Assembly: GCF_001686925.1 (NCBI RefSeq)
Contig: NZ_LVEN01000038.1
Span: 1 to 64,000, forward strand
Source of the DNA: Flavobacterium piscis
GTDB taxonomy: Bacteria; Bacteroidota; Bacteroidia; Flavobacteriales; Flavobacteriaceae
Direction: 5' to 3'
Length of the DNA stretch: 64,000 bases
The position numbers were made by a program, and so were the translations under genes. Position 1 is the first letter of the stretch; each line of letters starts with the position of its first letter. This document shows, piece by piece, positions 9,568 to 18,703 of this stretch. Below the pieces are notes generated by a model. That model was not told the origin of the DNA, did not search any database, and saw nothing but the letters and a program-made list of their open reading frames with translations.

Positions 9568-10023
9568 TCAAAAAATCACCGTCGAATTCTTCACTTCACT
9601 AATCATAAAAGTACTTTGTGTGCTTCCAATATGCTGTAATGAAGTTAGTTTGGTAACCAAAAACTCTCTGTAAGCTTCCATATCTTTTACGAGAACTTTG
9701 AGAATATAATCGTAATCTCCGCTTACGTGGTGGCATTCTAAAACTTCATTTAGTTTGATGACTTCGCTTTCAAATTTGGTTAGAAATTCTTTGGTGTGCT
9801 GGATGAGTTTTAAATGACAAAAGACCACAAATCCTTTATCTATTTTGGTTTTATCAACTAATGCTACATAGTTTTTAATGATTCCTTCGCGTTCCAGTTT
9901 TTTGATTCTTTCGTAAACTGCTGTTACCGAAAGGTTCAGTTTTAAAGATAATTCTTTGGTTGTTTTTTTACTGTCGGTTTGTAGTAGAACCAGGAGTTTT
10001 TTATCGGTGGCGTCTAAGGTCAT
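9568..10023 (-). CDS. Lrp/AsnC-family transcriptional regulator
   Basis: 151-aa one-component regulator. The N-terminal winged helix-turn-helix (TKELSLKLNLSVTAVYERIKKLE, shown here as TKELSLKLN...ERIKKLE) occupies residues 15-50, and the C-terminal RAM ligand-binding domain (about 65-150) contains the typical ECHHVSGDYDYILKV stretch. It is divergent from the PLP enzyme at 10458. In many bacteria this pairing marks a regulator that senses an amino acid and controls the catabolic gene next to it, so Met or another sulfur amino acid is a reasonable but unproven ligand. Five heptamer repeats abut its start codon. Confidence 0.9.
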   Translation of the reverse strand: MTLDATDKKLLVLLQTDSKKTTKELSLKLNLSVTAVYERIKKLEREGIIKNYVALVDKTKIDKGFVVFCHLKLIQHTKEFLTKFESEVIKLNEVLECHHVSGDYDYILKVLVKDMEAYREFLVTKLTSLQHIGSTQSTFMISEVKNSTVIF

Positions 10024-10057
10024 GTTTGTTGTTTGTTGTTTGCTGTTTGCTGTTTGC
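10023..10057. repeat. Five tandem heptamers abutting the lrp start codon
   Basis: Reading the plus strand, five consecutive copies of TGTTTGY (GT-rich heptamers) start at the first base of the lrp ATG. On the lrp strand this gives a CAAACAA/CAAACAG leader with no Shine-Dalgarno sequence. Copy-number change here would alter the 5' leader. Confidence 0.85.
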
Positions 10058-10219
10058 TGTTGAAATGAAAAAAAATCTATTGGTTTGGGTTTTATTAAAC
10101 AAATTTAAATTAAAAATCTTTCACAAGTCATTTTTATAGTTTTAAAATCTAATTATCAAGCCAATCATTGATTAATTTTCTAATTAGATGTTATTTTGAA
10201 CTGGTTTTCTTTTGAAAAC

Positions 10220-10369
10220 GAGTGCCCTAGCCCAGATTGAAGTAGAAAGCCCGGAGTAAAAAAGGCAAAAGTTTCTTGGGCTAAAAAAGCGACCAGCGGA
10301 AGCTCTTTTTAGAACATTAGAAACTTTGCCTTTTATGAGGACTTGAAACGGAAAGCTGGAATAGCTCCT
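10220..10369. repeat. Dispersed repeat with conserved ends and nested hairpins
   Basis: It begins with gagtgccctagcccagattg and ends with ggaaagctggaatagctcc. Inside are an outer stem (AAAAGGCAAAAGTTTCT at 10260-10276 with AGAAACTTTGCCTTTT at 10319-10334) and an inner stem (CTAAAAAAGC with GCTCTTTTTAG). The ends match, in reverse orientation, the element at 19785-19905, whose core is different. Confidence 0.65.
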
Positions 10370-10379
10370 TGATAATTTT

Positions 10380-10425
10380 GTTTCAGGTTTAAAGTTTCAC
10401 GTTGTTGGAACTTGAAACCTGAAAC
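10380..10425 (+). promoter_or_regulatory. Inverted repeat in the leader of the PLP enzyme gene
   Basis: GTTTCAGGTTT (10380-10390) pairs perfectly with AAACCTGAAAC (10415-10425), ending 32 bases before the ATG at 10458. It could be a leader hairpin or simply part of the 'gaaacctgaaac' intergenic words. The regulatory role is inference. Confidence 0.35.
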
Positions 10426-10457
10426 CTGAAACTTAAAACAAAACAAAAACTAACTAT

Positions 10458-11660
10458 ATGAAAGACTTTAACCCAGCAGATAAAATTCAGGATTTGCAAT
10501 ACTTTGGAGAATTTGGGGGAGTGAATCCTTCGATTTCTGATTCTTCTACTTATACATTTCTTTCGGCGAAAACGATGTTTGATACTTTTGAAGGCAACAT
10601 GGAAGGCTGTTATTTGTATTCGCGCCATTCTTCGCCAAGTAATTTATATTTGGATCAGGCTTTGGCGGCGATGGAAGGAACGGAAACGGCAAACGTATCA
10701 GCTTCAGGAATGGGAGCCATTACGCCTACGCTATTGCAGCTTTGCAGTGCGGGCGACCACATTGTGTCAAGCCGAACTATTTATGGCGGTACGTATGCGT
10801 TTTTGAAGAATTTTACACCTCGATTCGGAATTGAAACGAGCTTTGTTGACGTTACAAAATTGGACATTGTAGAAGCAGCGATTACTCCAAAAACGAAAGT
10901 TATTTATTGTGAAACCGTAAGTAATCCATTATTGGAAGTGGCTGATATTGCAGGCTTGGCGAAAATTGCTAAAAAGCATAATTTGAAATTGGTTGTTGAT
11001 AATACCTTCTCGCCATTATCTGTTTCGCCTGCAAAATTAGGTGCTGATATCGTGATTCACAGTTTGACAAAATACATTAACGGAAGCAGTGATACGGTTG
11101 GTGGTGTGACTTGTGCCTCTAAGGAATTTATCAATTCGCTGAAAAACGTAAACTCTGGAGCGAGTATGCTTTTGGGCCCTACGATGGACAGTTTACGTTC
11201 GGCTTCGGTAATGAAAAACCTTCGTACGCTTCATATTCGTATCAAACAACACAGTCATAATGCACATTTTTTGGCAGATCAATTTGAAGCTGATGGCTTG
11301 AAAACGGTTTATCCGGGATTGAAAAGCCACCCGAGTCATGAACTTTATAAAACGATGATTAATCCGGAATATGGTTATGGCGGAATGATGACTATTGATG
11401 TTGGCACTTTGGAAAAAGCCAATGAATTGATGGAATTGATGCAGTCCAGAAACTTAGGTTATTTGGCAGTAAGTTTAGGATTTTATAAAACACTTTTCAG
11501 CGCACCGGGAACCTCAACTTCTAGTGAAATTCCGTTAGAGGAACAAGCTGAAATGGGATTGACGGATGGTTTGATTCGTTTCTCGATTGGGTTGGATAAT
11601 GATATTCAGCGTACTTATGAGATGATGAAGGCTTGTATGGTGGAATTAGGGATTTTGTAA
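10458..11660 (+). CDS. Cys/Met-metabolism PLP enzyme, methionine gamma-lyase type
   Basis: Fold-type I PLP enzyme of the trans-sulfuration family (400 aa). The PLP-binding lysine is in the motif SLTKYINGSSDTVGG, about residue 205. The family landmarks YSRHSSPSNLYLDQALAAME and KVIYCETVSNP are present, with the aspartate for the pyridine nitrogen in KLVVDNTFSPL. Methionine gamma-lyase (Met to methanethiol, 2-oxobutyrate and ammonia) is the best guess. Cystathionine gamma-lyase or gamma-synthase and O-acetylhomoserine sulfhydrylase are alternatives that cannot be excluded by eye. The divergent Lrp-type regulator fits an amino-acid catabolic role. Confidence 0.87.
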   Translation: MKDFNPADKIQDLQYFGEFGGVNPSISDSSTYTFLSAKTMFDTFEGNMEGCYLYSRHSSPSNLYLDQALAAMEGTETANVSASGMGAITPTLLQLCSAGDHIVSSRTIYGGTYAFLKNFTPRFGIETSFVDVTKLDIVEAAITPKTKVIYCETVSNPLLEVADIAGLAKIAKKHNLKLVVDNTFSPLSVSPAKLGADIVIHSLTKYINGSSDTVGGVTCASKEFINSLKNVNSGASMLLGPTMDSLRSASVMKNLRTLHIRIKQHSHNAHFLADQFEADGLKTVYPGLKSHPSHELYKTMINPEYGYGGMMTIDVGTLEKANELMELMQSRNLGYLAVSLGFYKTLFSAPGTSTSSEIPLEEQAEMGLTDGLIRFSIGLDNDIQRTYEMMKACMVELGIL

Positions 11661-11838
11661 TTTTTATTTCACAGAGATTCACGGAGCGTTTCCGCAGAGA
11701 ATCGCAAAGATTTTTTTGTTTGCTCTCGCATATTTAGCAGATCATGCAGATTATTTTTTTAGAAAAGATCTGCCAAATCTGCTGAATCTGCGTGAGGAAA
11801 AATCTTTTTAATCTTTTAATCTGTGGCAAAAAATAAAA
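11661..11838. repeat. Intergenic word repeats
   Basis: Contains cagagattcacggagcgttt, gcagatcatgcagatt and gatctgccaaatctgctgaa type words related to those at 3.5, 14 and 15.7 kb. Lies between two convergent genes, just before a strong terminator. Not coding. Confidence 0.5.
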
Positions 11839-11865
11839 AGCCGTTCTGAATCGATCAGAACGGCT
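11839..11865. terminator. Bidirectional terminator
   Basis: Perfect 11-bp stem AGCCGTTCTGA/TCAGAACGGCT with a 5-base loop, flanked by an A-run on the left and TTTT on the right, between the convergent PLP enzyme and permease genes. Confidence 0.85.
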
Positions 11866-11902
11866 TTTCATTTATAATTTATAATTCACAATTAATAATT
11901 AT

Positions 11903-13837
11903 CTATGCTTCTGCAGGGAAGTTCAGCTTACTATTTTTTCTACTATAAGTGAAGTAAATAAACAATCCGATTAATAACCATATCGTGAAGTAAATCCAGT
12001 TCCAAACGCTTAATTCGGCCATCATGTACAAACAACAGATTAATCCCAAAAGTGGAATTAAAGACAAGTTTTGTCTGAATGACCAAACGGCTAATCCAAC
12101 TAAAACGAAAAGGAAAATCCACATTGGGATTTTGTGTTTGAATAAGCTGAAACCTGATTCGTATTTTAATGAATCATCGATTGGCAAACCTTTTACAACT
12201 TCAGCATATTTAGCGTCATCGTCCTGGTATTGGCTTAATAAATGTTCTAAATCTGAAGTTTCGGCTGTTTTATTTTTAACGTCGATGCTTTCCAAATAAT
12301 TAAAAACTTTAGCCGACTGTTCTTTATCTAAAGAGGTAATAATCGTCGTTGCATCGTTTGTTTGTGATTCATTATTAATGAAAGCCATTGTTGCTTTATT
12401 ATTGAAAGCAAACGCATAATACAACCCGGCAATCATTAAAACCGGTAAAATATACTTCGAATTTACATAAGGTGTTTTAAATTTTCCTCTCGGAATTTCA
12501 GGTTTGTTTTGTAAAACCAAAACTCCGGCGCAAACTAATACAAAGGCAAATAAGGTTCCGATACTGCATAAATCCGTTACCATTGTAAGATTCAAAAATA
12601 AAGCAGGAACTGCAACCACAAAACCAGTTACAATTGTCGCAAAAGATGGTGTTTTGAATTTTGGATGTACTGTAGAAAATTTCTTTGGCAATAAACCGTC
12701 ACGACTCATGCTCATCCAGATACGAGGCTGTCCCATTTGGAAAACCAATAAAACGCTGGCCATCGCAATTACAGCACTTACGGCAATAATTCCCGACATC
12801 CATTTTAAGTTTAATTTATCGAAAACAAATGCAAGAGGATCTCCAACATTCAATTCGTTATAACGCACCATTCCGGTTAAAACCAAGGCAATAGCTATAT
12901 ATAATATGGTACAAATTATAATCGCCCACATCATTCCGCGAGGCAAATCGCGTTGCGGATTTTTACATTCTTCGGCCGTTGTCGAGATCGCGTCAAAACC
13001 AATATAAGCAAAGAATACGGCAGAAACTCCTTTTAAAACTCCGCTAACGCCATTTGGAGCAAACGGATTCCAGTTGGCAGTATCTACATAAAATACACCA
13101 ACTGCAATAACTAAAAGTACGATGCAAAGCTTTACAACAACCATTGCATTACTGGCATTACGAGATTCTTTCATTCCTCTGTAAACCAAAGCTGTAATCA
13201 AAACAATGATGAATAAAGCCGGTAAATCGGCAACAAAATGGAAAGAACCTATTGTTGGTGCTGTTGTCCAGGCTGTATAAGCAGTTTGTAATCCTGTACC
13301 TAAGTTTTCGTATGTTTTTCCGCCCTGCATTAAAGCTGTGGCATCTTTAAATCCGTTTGAGGCTGTTAGATAATCCATCTGAACCCATTGCGGTAAATTT
13401 ATCCCGCCACTCTGGAGCAGTCCGGTGAAATAATCACTCCACGATATCGCCACCGTTATATTTCCCACGGCATATTCCATAATTAAAGCCCAACCGATAA
13501 TCCAGGCAATAAGTTCTCCAAAAGCTACATAAGAATACGTATAAGCACTTCCTGAAACCGGAACCATTGAGGCAAATTCGGCGTAAGCAAAGGCTGCAAA
13601 ACTACAAGCTAACGCGGTAAATAAAAACAAGAAAATAACGGCTGGTCCGCCATCGGCACTTGCTTTTCCGATAGTACTAAAAATACCTGCTCCAACAATT
13701 GCTGCGATTCCAAAAGCAGTTAAATCTCTGGTCGTTAAATGTTTTCCTAATGCATTATGACCATCTGCTTCGTTTTTCGCAACTTGTTTGAGAATATCTT
13801 GTACCGTTTTTTTTCGGAATAAACCTGATAATGCCAT
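11903..13837 (-). CDS. APC-family amino-acid permease (cationic amino acid transporter type)
   Basis: Inner-membrane transporter of 644 aa with 12-14 membrane helices. The APC signature region GIAAIVGAGIFSTIGKASADGGPA follows a short cytoplasmic N-terminus, and FFAYIGFDAISTTAEECKNP with QRDLPRGMMWAII is characteristic of the CAT/YfnA branch. An unusual hydrophilic insert of about 90 residues (from NKATMAFINNES to KYESGFSLF) separates the last helices and makes the protein longer than the usual 450-500 aa. The substrate cannot be read from sequence; neutral or cationic amino acids are expected. No operon partners. Confidence 0.9.
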   Translation of the reverse strand: MALSGLFRKKTVQDILKQVAKNEADGHNALGKHLTTRDLTAFGIAAIVGAGIFSTIGKASADGGPAVIFLFLFTALACSFAAFAYAEFASMVPVSGSAYTYSYVAFGELIAWIIGWALIMEYAVGNITVAISWSDYFTGLLQSGGINLPQWVQMDYLTASNGFKDATALMQGGKTYENLGTGLQTAYTAWTTAPTIGSFHFVADLPALFIIVLITALVYRGMKESRNASNAMVVVKLCIVLLVIAVGVFYVDTANWNPFAPNGVSGVLKGVSAVFFAYIGFDAISTTAEECKNPQRDLPRGMMWAIIICTILYIAIALVLTGMVRYNELNVGDPLAFVFDKLNLKWMSGIIAVSAVIAMASVLLVFQMGQPRIWMSMSRDGLLPKKFSTVHPKFKTPSFATIVTGFVVAVPALFLNLTMVTDLCSIGTLFAFVLVCAGVLVLQNKPEIPRGKFKTPYVNSKYILPVLMIAGLYYAFAFNNKATMAFINNESQTNDATTIITSLDKEQSAKVFNYLESIDVKNKTAETSDLEHLLSQYQDDDAKYAEVVKGLPIDDSLKYESGFSLFKHKIPMWIFLFVLVGLAVWSFRQNLSLIPLLGLICCLYMMAELSVWNWIYFTIWLLIGLFIYFTYSRKNSKLNFPAEA

Positions 13838-14478
13838 ATATGATTTTGCTTTTATAAATTAATTTATGTAGGTCTTTGCGGTTTTATTTTGCAAATAATG
13901 CAAAAAATATCCTGATTTCAAATATATAAAACCATTTTGTTTTAATTGGAATTATTTTTTGCCACTAAGGCGGTAAGGCACTAAGTTTTTTTAGCCACGA
14001 ATTTCACTAATTTCCACTAATTGTTTTTTGCTACTAAGGCTCTAAGGCACGAAGTTTTTTTTGTAACCAAGCTTAGTAGGAATTATTTCTCTCGAAGATT
14101 GCGCGGATTTCTATTTCACTAATTAAATAGATTTCTACAGATTTATTTCATATCAAATTAAATCTGTCAAATCTGCTAAATCTGCGGGAAACAAAATTTC
14201 AGCGCAAATCCGCCTAAATCCGTGTCATCCGCGTGCCATCTCTCATTTCAAATGTATTCCTATTTTTTTCACAAATTAGAAAAATTCTCACAGTTTTTTG
14301 CTACTAACCTAAATAAGAATCTTTTATCTTTTTTTTACATTTGTTACACCATGACAAATGTAAATCACACACTAAAATTTATAATTATTTTTGAATGAGC
14401 ATTTTACAAGAATCACCAATGTAATATTTCTCAAAAATCACCTATTAACAAACCACTACTACTATAAAACCAAACCAG
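13838..14478. repeat. Repeat-rich divergent intergenic region
   Basis: 641 bases without a gene. 13955-14250 is built from recurring words (ttgccactaaggcggtaagg, agccacgaatttcactaat, tctgtcaaatctgctaaatc). The right part (14330-14478) is free of repeats and probably holds the promoter of the oxidoreductase, including a dyad at 14337-14361. Confidence 0.6.
14337..14361 (+). promoter_or_regulatory. Dyad overlapping a -7-like element
   Basis: ACATTTGT (14337-14344) and ACAAATGT (14354-14361) form a perfect 8-bp dyad with a 9-base spacer. The left arm overlaps TACATTTG (14336-14343), which matches TAnnTTTG. Possible operator for the downstream oxidoreductase gene; regulator unknown. Confidence 0.35.
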
Positions 14479-15633
14479 ATGGAAAAAATCTCAAGACGAT
14501 CGTTTGTAAATAAATTTGGGGCTGGCGTTGGAGCCTCCGTCATTATAACGACACTCCCATCTTTTTTAACTGCACCCGATCCTGACAAAATACCTTATAG
14601 CGGAAAAAAATTAAATGTCGCGCTCTGCGGATTGGGAGTTTATGCCGATCTGGTAGCGAAAGGTCTTCAGGTTTCCGAATACTGTACGCTTGCCGGAATA
14701 GTTACCGGTACTCCTGAAAAAGCAACCAAATGGAAAGCGAAATACAATATCCCCGACAAGAACATCTATAACTATCAAAATTTTGATGAGATCGCTAACA
14801 ACAAGGATATTGACTTGGTTTACGTGATATTACCAAACAGTATGCACAAAGATTTTGTTATTCGTTCTGCCAAAGCCGGCAAACATGTCATTACCGAAAA
14901 ACCTATGGCAATTACGGTCGCAGAATGTGAGGAAATGATTAAAGCCTGCAACGATAATAAGGTACAACTGGCCGTTGGTTACCGTTTGCATTATGAACCA
15001 ACACACATGGAAATTAAACGACTGGGGCAAGAGAAAGTTTTCGGAAAAGTACGCTATATAGAAACATCCCTTGGCTATAAAACCTATGATACCATTGCCA
15101 AAAAACCTGTCGATATAAATGATCCAAGTGTGTGGAGGTTAAATAAAAAGTTGTCCGGCGGTGGTCCCTTAATGGATTTGGGAATTTATTGTATCCAAGC
15201 AAGCCGTTACATTTTAGGCGAAGAACCAATCGCGGTAACAGCGCAATTCGGAACAGTAAATGATAAAAACAGATTTTTAGAAACAGAAGAAAGTATTTCA
15301 TGGCAAATGGAATTCCCAAGCGGTGCAATGGCAAACTGTAATTCTTCTGTTGGGTATTATATTGACCGAATTTATGCCACTGCAGATGAAGGTAATTTTC
15401 AGTTAAGTCCCTCTTTGAGTTATGGCCCGTACGAAGGAAAAACGTCAAAAGGTCCATTAAAATTCCCTAAAATCAACCAACAGCAAACGCAAATGGATGA
15501 AATAGCGAAAGTACTCTTAGAAAACAAAAAACTCCCAAGTCACATTACCGGCGAAGAAGGCCTAAAAGACATTAAAGTCATAAACGCGATATACAAAGCC
15601 GCCGAAACCGGAAAGAAAGTCTCACTAAAGTAG
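14479..15633 (+). CDS. Tat-exported Gfo/Idh/MocA-family oxidoreductase
   Basis: NAD(P)-dependent sugar-type dehydrogenase of the glucose-fructose oxidoreductase branch. The N-terminus carries a twin-arginine signal (SRRSFVNKF followed by a hydrophobic stretch), so it is probably folded with its cofactor and exported. The Rossmann segment LNVALCGLGVYADLV, the substrate/cofactor motif VITEKPMA, the catalytic region AVGYRLHYEP and GGGPLMDLGIYCIQ follow in the family order. 384 aa is normal. No neighbouring sugar genes help define the substrate. Confidence 0.88.
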   Translation: MEKISRRSFVNKFGAGVGASVIITTLPSFLTAPDPDKIPYSGKKLNVALCGLGVYADLVAKGLQVSEYCTLAGIVTGTPEKATKWKAKYNIPDKNIYNYQNFDEIANNKDIDLVYVILPNSMHKDFVIRSAKAGKHVITEKPMAITVAECEEMIKACNDNKVQLAVGYRLHYEPTHMEIKRLGQEKVFGKVRYIETSLGYKTYDTIAKKPVDINDPSVWRLNKKLSGGGPLMDLGIYCIQASRYILGEEPIAVTAQFGTVNDKNRFLETEESISWQMEFPSGAMANCNSSVGYYIDRIYATADEGNFQLSPSLSYGPYEGKTSKGPLKFPKINQQQTQMDEIAKVLLENKKLPSHITGEEGLKDIKVINAIYKAAETGKKVSLK

Positions 15634-15669
15634 TTTTGCCACAAAGGCTCTAGGACACAAAGTTTTTTT

Positions 15670-15786
15670 GCCACGAATTTCACAAATTTTCACGAATTTT
15701 TTGTTTCTAATCTTTGATAAAAAATCTGCTCAATCTGCTCAATCTGCGTGAGAAAATAATTAGTGAAAATTTGTGTAATTTGTGGC
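15670..15786. repeat. Repeat element with inverted termini between convergent genes
   Basis: The terminal arms 15670-15693 and 15763-15786 are reverse complements at 22 of 24 positions. Between them, three 9-base units (AATCTGCTC, AATCTGCTC, AATCTGCGT) run in tandem. It may act as a bidirectional terminator or hairpin between genes ending at 15633 and 15797. Confidence 0.65.
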
Positions 15787-15796
15787 AAACATTTTT

Positions 15797-18703
15797 TCAC
15801 TTCAAACAAGCTCTTAAAATACTCACAGGATGCTGGGCTTCCCTACTCGTTCCATCATAAATTTGATGGCGACAGCTGGTTCCTGCGGCGGCGATTTTTA
15901 CATTTTCAGACGTGGCACGCACTTTTGGAAATAAAGTATCTTCTCCCATTTGCATACTCACCTGATAATGTTCTTTTTCATAACCGAAAGATCCCGCCAT
16001 TCCACAACAACCTGAATTATAAATTGTAACCGTGTTATTGGTTGGCAAATTCAGCATCGCGAAAGTCGCTTCAACAGAGCTCAATGATTTCTGATGACAA
16101 TGTCCGTGAATCTTGATTTCTTTCTTTTCATCCGAAAATGAATCCGGTGTAATTTTACCGTCGATAATTTCTTTTTTAAAGAATTCTTCAATGGTAAAAG
16201 CATTTCGGGATAACTTCTCTGCTTCTTCCTTATCATCTGCCAAGCGAAGATATTCATCACGGAAAGTTAAAATGGCAGAAGGCTCAATACCAACCAAAGG
16301 CGCATTGCCTAAAACCAAATCTTTAAAAATGTTGACATTGTGATTGGCTATTTTTTTTGCTTCCTCCAAAAAGCCTTTAGATAAATACGCTCTTCCGCTT
16401 TCTTGATGGTCGATAACCAGAACCTGATAACCTAATTTGGTTAACAATTCGAAAGCATCGATTCCTATATTTACATCATAATAATTGGTAAATTCATCTA
16501 CAAACAAATACAATCTTCCGTTCGGAAAGTCCGTAACTGCAGGTTTATGATTTTCATGCCATTTTCTGAAAGTCTTTTTCGCCAAAAGCGGCACTTGTCT
16601 TTCCGGTGCAATTCCCATACTTTTTTTAACGAACGATTGATTCGAAATAAAGTTGGTTAGCGACGGAAACAAACTTCCCATTTTATTCAGTTTTGCGTTG
16701 TGGGCGAAAATCTTATTTCGGGTTGAGAAACCGTTTGCTTTTTGGTATTGGTATAAAAATTCTGCTTTTAAAGTGGCAACATCCACATTACTCGGACATT
16801 CGCTGGCGCAGGCTTTACAGCTCACACATAACTCAAAAACTTCGTATAATTCTTTCTGGTCGAATTTATTTTCTTTCTCAGAATACGTCAAATATTCACG
16901 TAATGCATTGGCTCTCGCACGTGTGGTTTCTTTTTCATTTTTGGTCGCACGATAACTCGGACACATTGCTCCTCCTGCCGATGGCAATTTTCTACAATCG
17001 CCAGAACCGTTGCATTTTTCGGCCGCACGCAAAATCCCTAAACTGTCTGAGAAATCCTGAAACGTTTTAATATCCGGTTCTACCCTGCCTGAAATCACAC
17101 GATGGTTTTCATCCATCTTTAAAGCGTTCACAATCTTCCCGATATTCAAAACCGAATTCGGGTCGAAAGCCAATTTGATTCGTTTCAGCAATTCATAATT
17201 CGACTCGCCAATCATAAACGGAATAAACTCGCCGCGCACAATTCCGTCGCCGTGTTCCCCGCTTAGCGAACCTCTGTATTTCTTCACCAAAATCGCCACA
17301 TCGGTCGCGATGGTTCTAAAGAGTTTTAAGTCAGATGTTTTCTTCAAATTCAAAACCGGACGCAAATGCAGTTCGCCCGCACCCGCATGCGCATAATAAA
17401 TCGCACCTTGTCCGTGACGCAGCATCATCGCCGAAAACTCTGCAATATAAGCTGGTAAATCGCTCAACTCAACTGCTGTATCTTCAATAGAATCGGCTGC
17501 TTTGTCGTCTCCAACGATACTTCCCAAAAGTCCTAGGCCGGCTTTTCTAAGTTCGTTTACTTTTTCAATATCCGCTCCGTAAATTTTTACGAGCGCGTAA
17601 CCAAAGTTATTTTTTTCTAAATCAGCAACCAAAGCATTCGCCTGATTTTCGGCATCCTGAGCATCGTGCGAAGCCACTTCAAACATCATAATCGCTTTTG
17701 GTTCTCCAACCAAAAAGAAACGGTTTTTAATGTGCTCGCGATTCGTTTTCGTACAATCCAGAATCGTGTCGTCGATCATTTCTGCGGTGTACAAATGATG
17801 TTTCATCGCCACCACAACAGATTCCAACGATTCCTGAATGCTATGATAATGCGCCACGACCATAATATTATTCGCAGGTGGCAAATCGTCCACTTTTAAG
17901 GTAATTTCATAAGTAAAGGCCAAAGTTCCCTCGCTTCCGCAAAGTAATTTTCCGAGATTTATGGTCGGTTCAGTTCCGCCAAACAAATCCGATTTCAGTA
18001 AAATATCAAGCGCATAACCCGTATTTCTTCGGTGAATCTCCGGTTTCGGAAACTCTTTTACAATTTCATCCTGCGTTGCTTTTACCGAAAGTTCGTCGTA
18101 AACGCTTTTGTATATTTTATTTTCTAAGGTATCGCCTTTGGTTTTCTCGATAAATTCCGCCGAAGTCAGTTCCTTAAAAACCACTTCAGATCCATCGCTC
18201 AAAATCGCTTTGATCTCCACAATTTTATCGCGCGTCACACCATAGCGAATCGAAGTCGTTCCCGAAGAATTATTGCCCACCATTCCGCCAATCATACAGC
18301 GGTTAGATGTCGAAGTATTCGGGCCGAAAAACACGCCATGAGGTTTCAGAAACAAATTCAGTTCATCGCGAATCACGCCAGGCTCAACCGTAACTGTTTT
18401 TTGAATCGGGTCGAAATTCAGGATTTTGGTAAAATTCTTCGAAACATCCACCACAATTCCGTCGCCCACCGTTTGTCCGGCCAGCGAAGTTCCCGCCGTT
18501 CTTGGCGTAATCGAAATCTGATGCTCCCCCGCAAACCGAATCAGTTTACTAATATCTGCGATCGTTTTAGGCACCGCAACCGCTTTTGGTTTAATCCGGT
18601 ACACCGAAGCATCGGTCGAATAAAGTGTTTTATGAAGATCATCGTATAAAAGTGTGCCTTCGAGCGTTCCGGCGAATTGCTCTAACTGAGATTGGGTCAA
18701 CAT
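15797..18703 (-). CDS. FAD/Fe-S D-2-hydroxyacid dehydrogenase (YdiJ/GlcD-GlpC fusion type)
   Basis: Large flavo-iron-sulfur oxidoreductase expected to oxidise a D-2-hydroxy acid (lactate, glycolate or 2-hydroxyglutarate) and feed electrons to the membrane. Domain order: FAD-binding type 4 (VAVPKTIADISKLI; PRTAGTSLAGQ; IGGMVGNNSSGTTSIRYG), FAD-oxidase C-terminal domain (LSGEHGDGIVRGEF), a 4Fe-4S ferredoxin-like domain (CNGSGDCR and CVSCKACASECP), and a C-terminal CCG domain (GHCHQKSL; NSGCCGMAGSFG). The start MLTQSQLEQFAG at 18703 was chosen because the 29 upstream codons to 18790 look unlike the family N-terminus. The architecture matches E. coli YdiJ; the exact substrate is unresolved. Confidence 0.9.
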   Translation of the reverse strand: MLTQSQLEQFAGTLEGTLLYDDLHKTLYSTDASVYRIKPKAVAVPKTIADISKLIRFAGEHQISITPRTAGTSLAGQTVGDGIVVDVSKNFTKILNFDPIQKTVTVEPGVIRDELNLFLKPHGVFFGPNTSTSNRCMIGGMVGNNSSGTTSIRYGVTRDKIVEIKAILSDGSEVVFKELTSAEFIEKTKGDTLENKIYKSVYDELSVKATQDEIVKEFPKPEIHRRNTGYALDILLKSDLFGGTEPTINLGKLLCGSEGTLAFTYEITLKVDDLPPANNIMVVAHYHSIQESLESVVVAMKHHLYTAEMIDDTILDCTKTNREHIKNRFFLVGEPKAIMMFEVASHDAQDAENQANALVADLEKNNFGYALVKIYGADIEKVNELRKAGLGLLGSIVGDDKAADSIEDTAVELSDLPAYIAEFSAMMLRHGQGAIYYAHAGAGELHLRPVLNLKKTSDLKLFRTIATDVAILVKKYRGSLSGEHGDGIVRGEFIPFMIGESNYELLKRIKLAFDPNSVLNIGKIVNALKMDENHRVISGRVEPDIKTFQDFSDSLGILRAAEKCNGSGDCRKLPSAGGAMCPSYRATKNEKETTRARANALREYLTYSEKENKFDQKELYEVFELCVSCKACASECPSNVDVATLKAEFLYQYQKANGFSTRNKIFAHNAKLNKMGSLFPSLTNFISNQSFVKKSMGIAPERQVPLLAKKTFRKWHENHKPAVTDFPNGRLYLFVDEFTNYYDVNIGIDAFELLTKLGYQVLVIDHQESGRAYLSKGFLEEAKKIANHNVNIFKDLVLGNAPLVGIEPSAILTFRDEYLRLADDKEEAEKLSRNAFTIEEFFKKEIIDGKITPDSFSDEKKEIKIHGHCHQKSLSSVEATFAMLNLPTNNTVTIYNSGCCGMAGSFGYEKEHYQVSMQMGEDTLFPKVRATSENVKIAAAGTSCRHQIYDGTSREAQHPVSILRACLK

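Noticed and set aside
9377..9571. 64-codon minus-strand frame between lpdA and lrp
   Set aside because: It reads through the long inverted repeat at 9416-9513 and its translation reflects the repeat.
10023..10057. CRISPR-like array suggested by tandem repeats
   Set aside because: The units are only 7 bases long, contiguous and without spacers, so this is a simple tandem repeat. No CRISPR array or cas gene was seen anywhere in the window.
15014..15457. 147-codon minus-strand frame inside the Gfo/Idh/MocA oxidoreductase gene
   Set aside because: Antisense to a gene with strong family motifs; composition is not protein-like.
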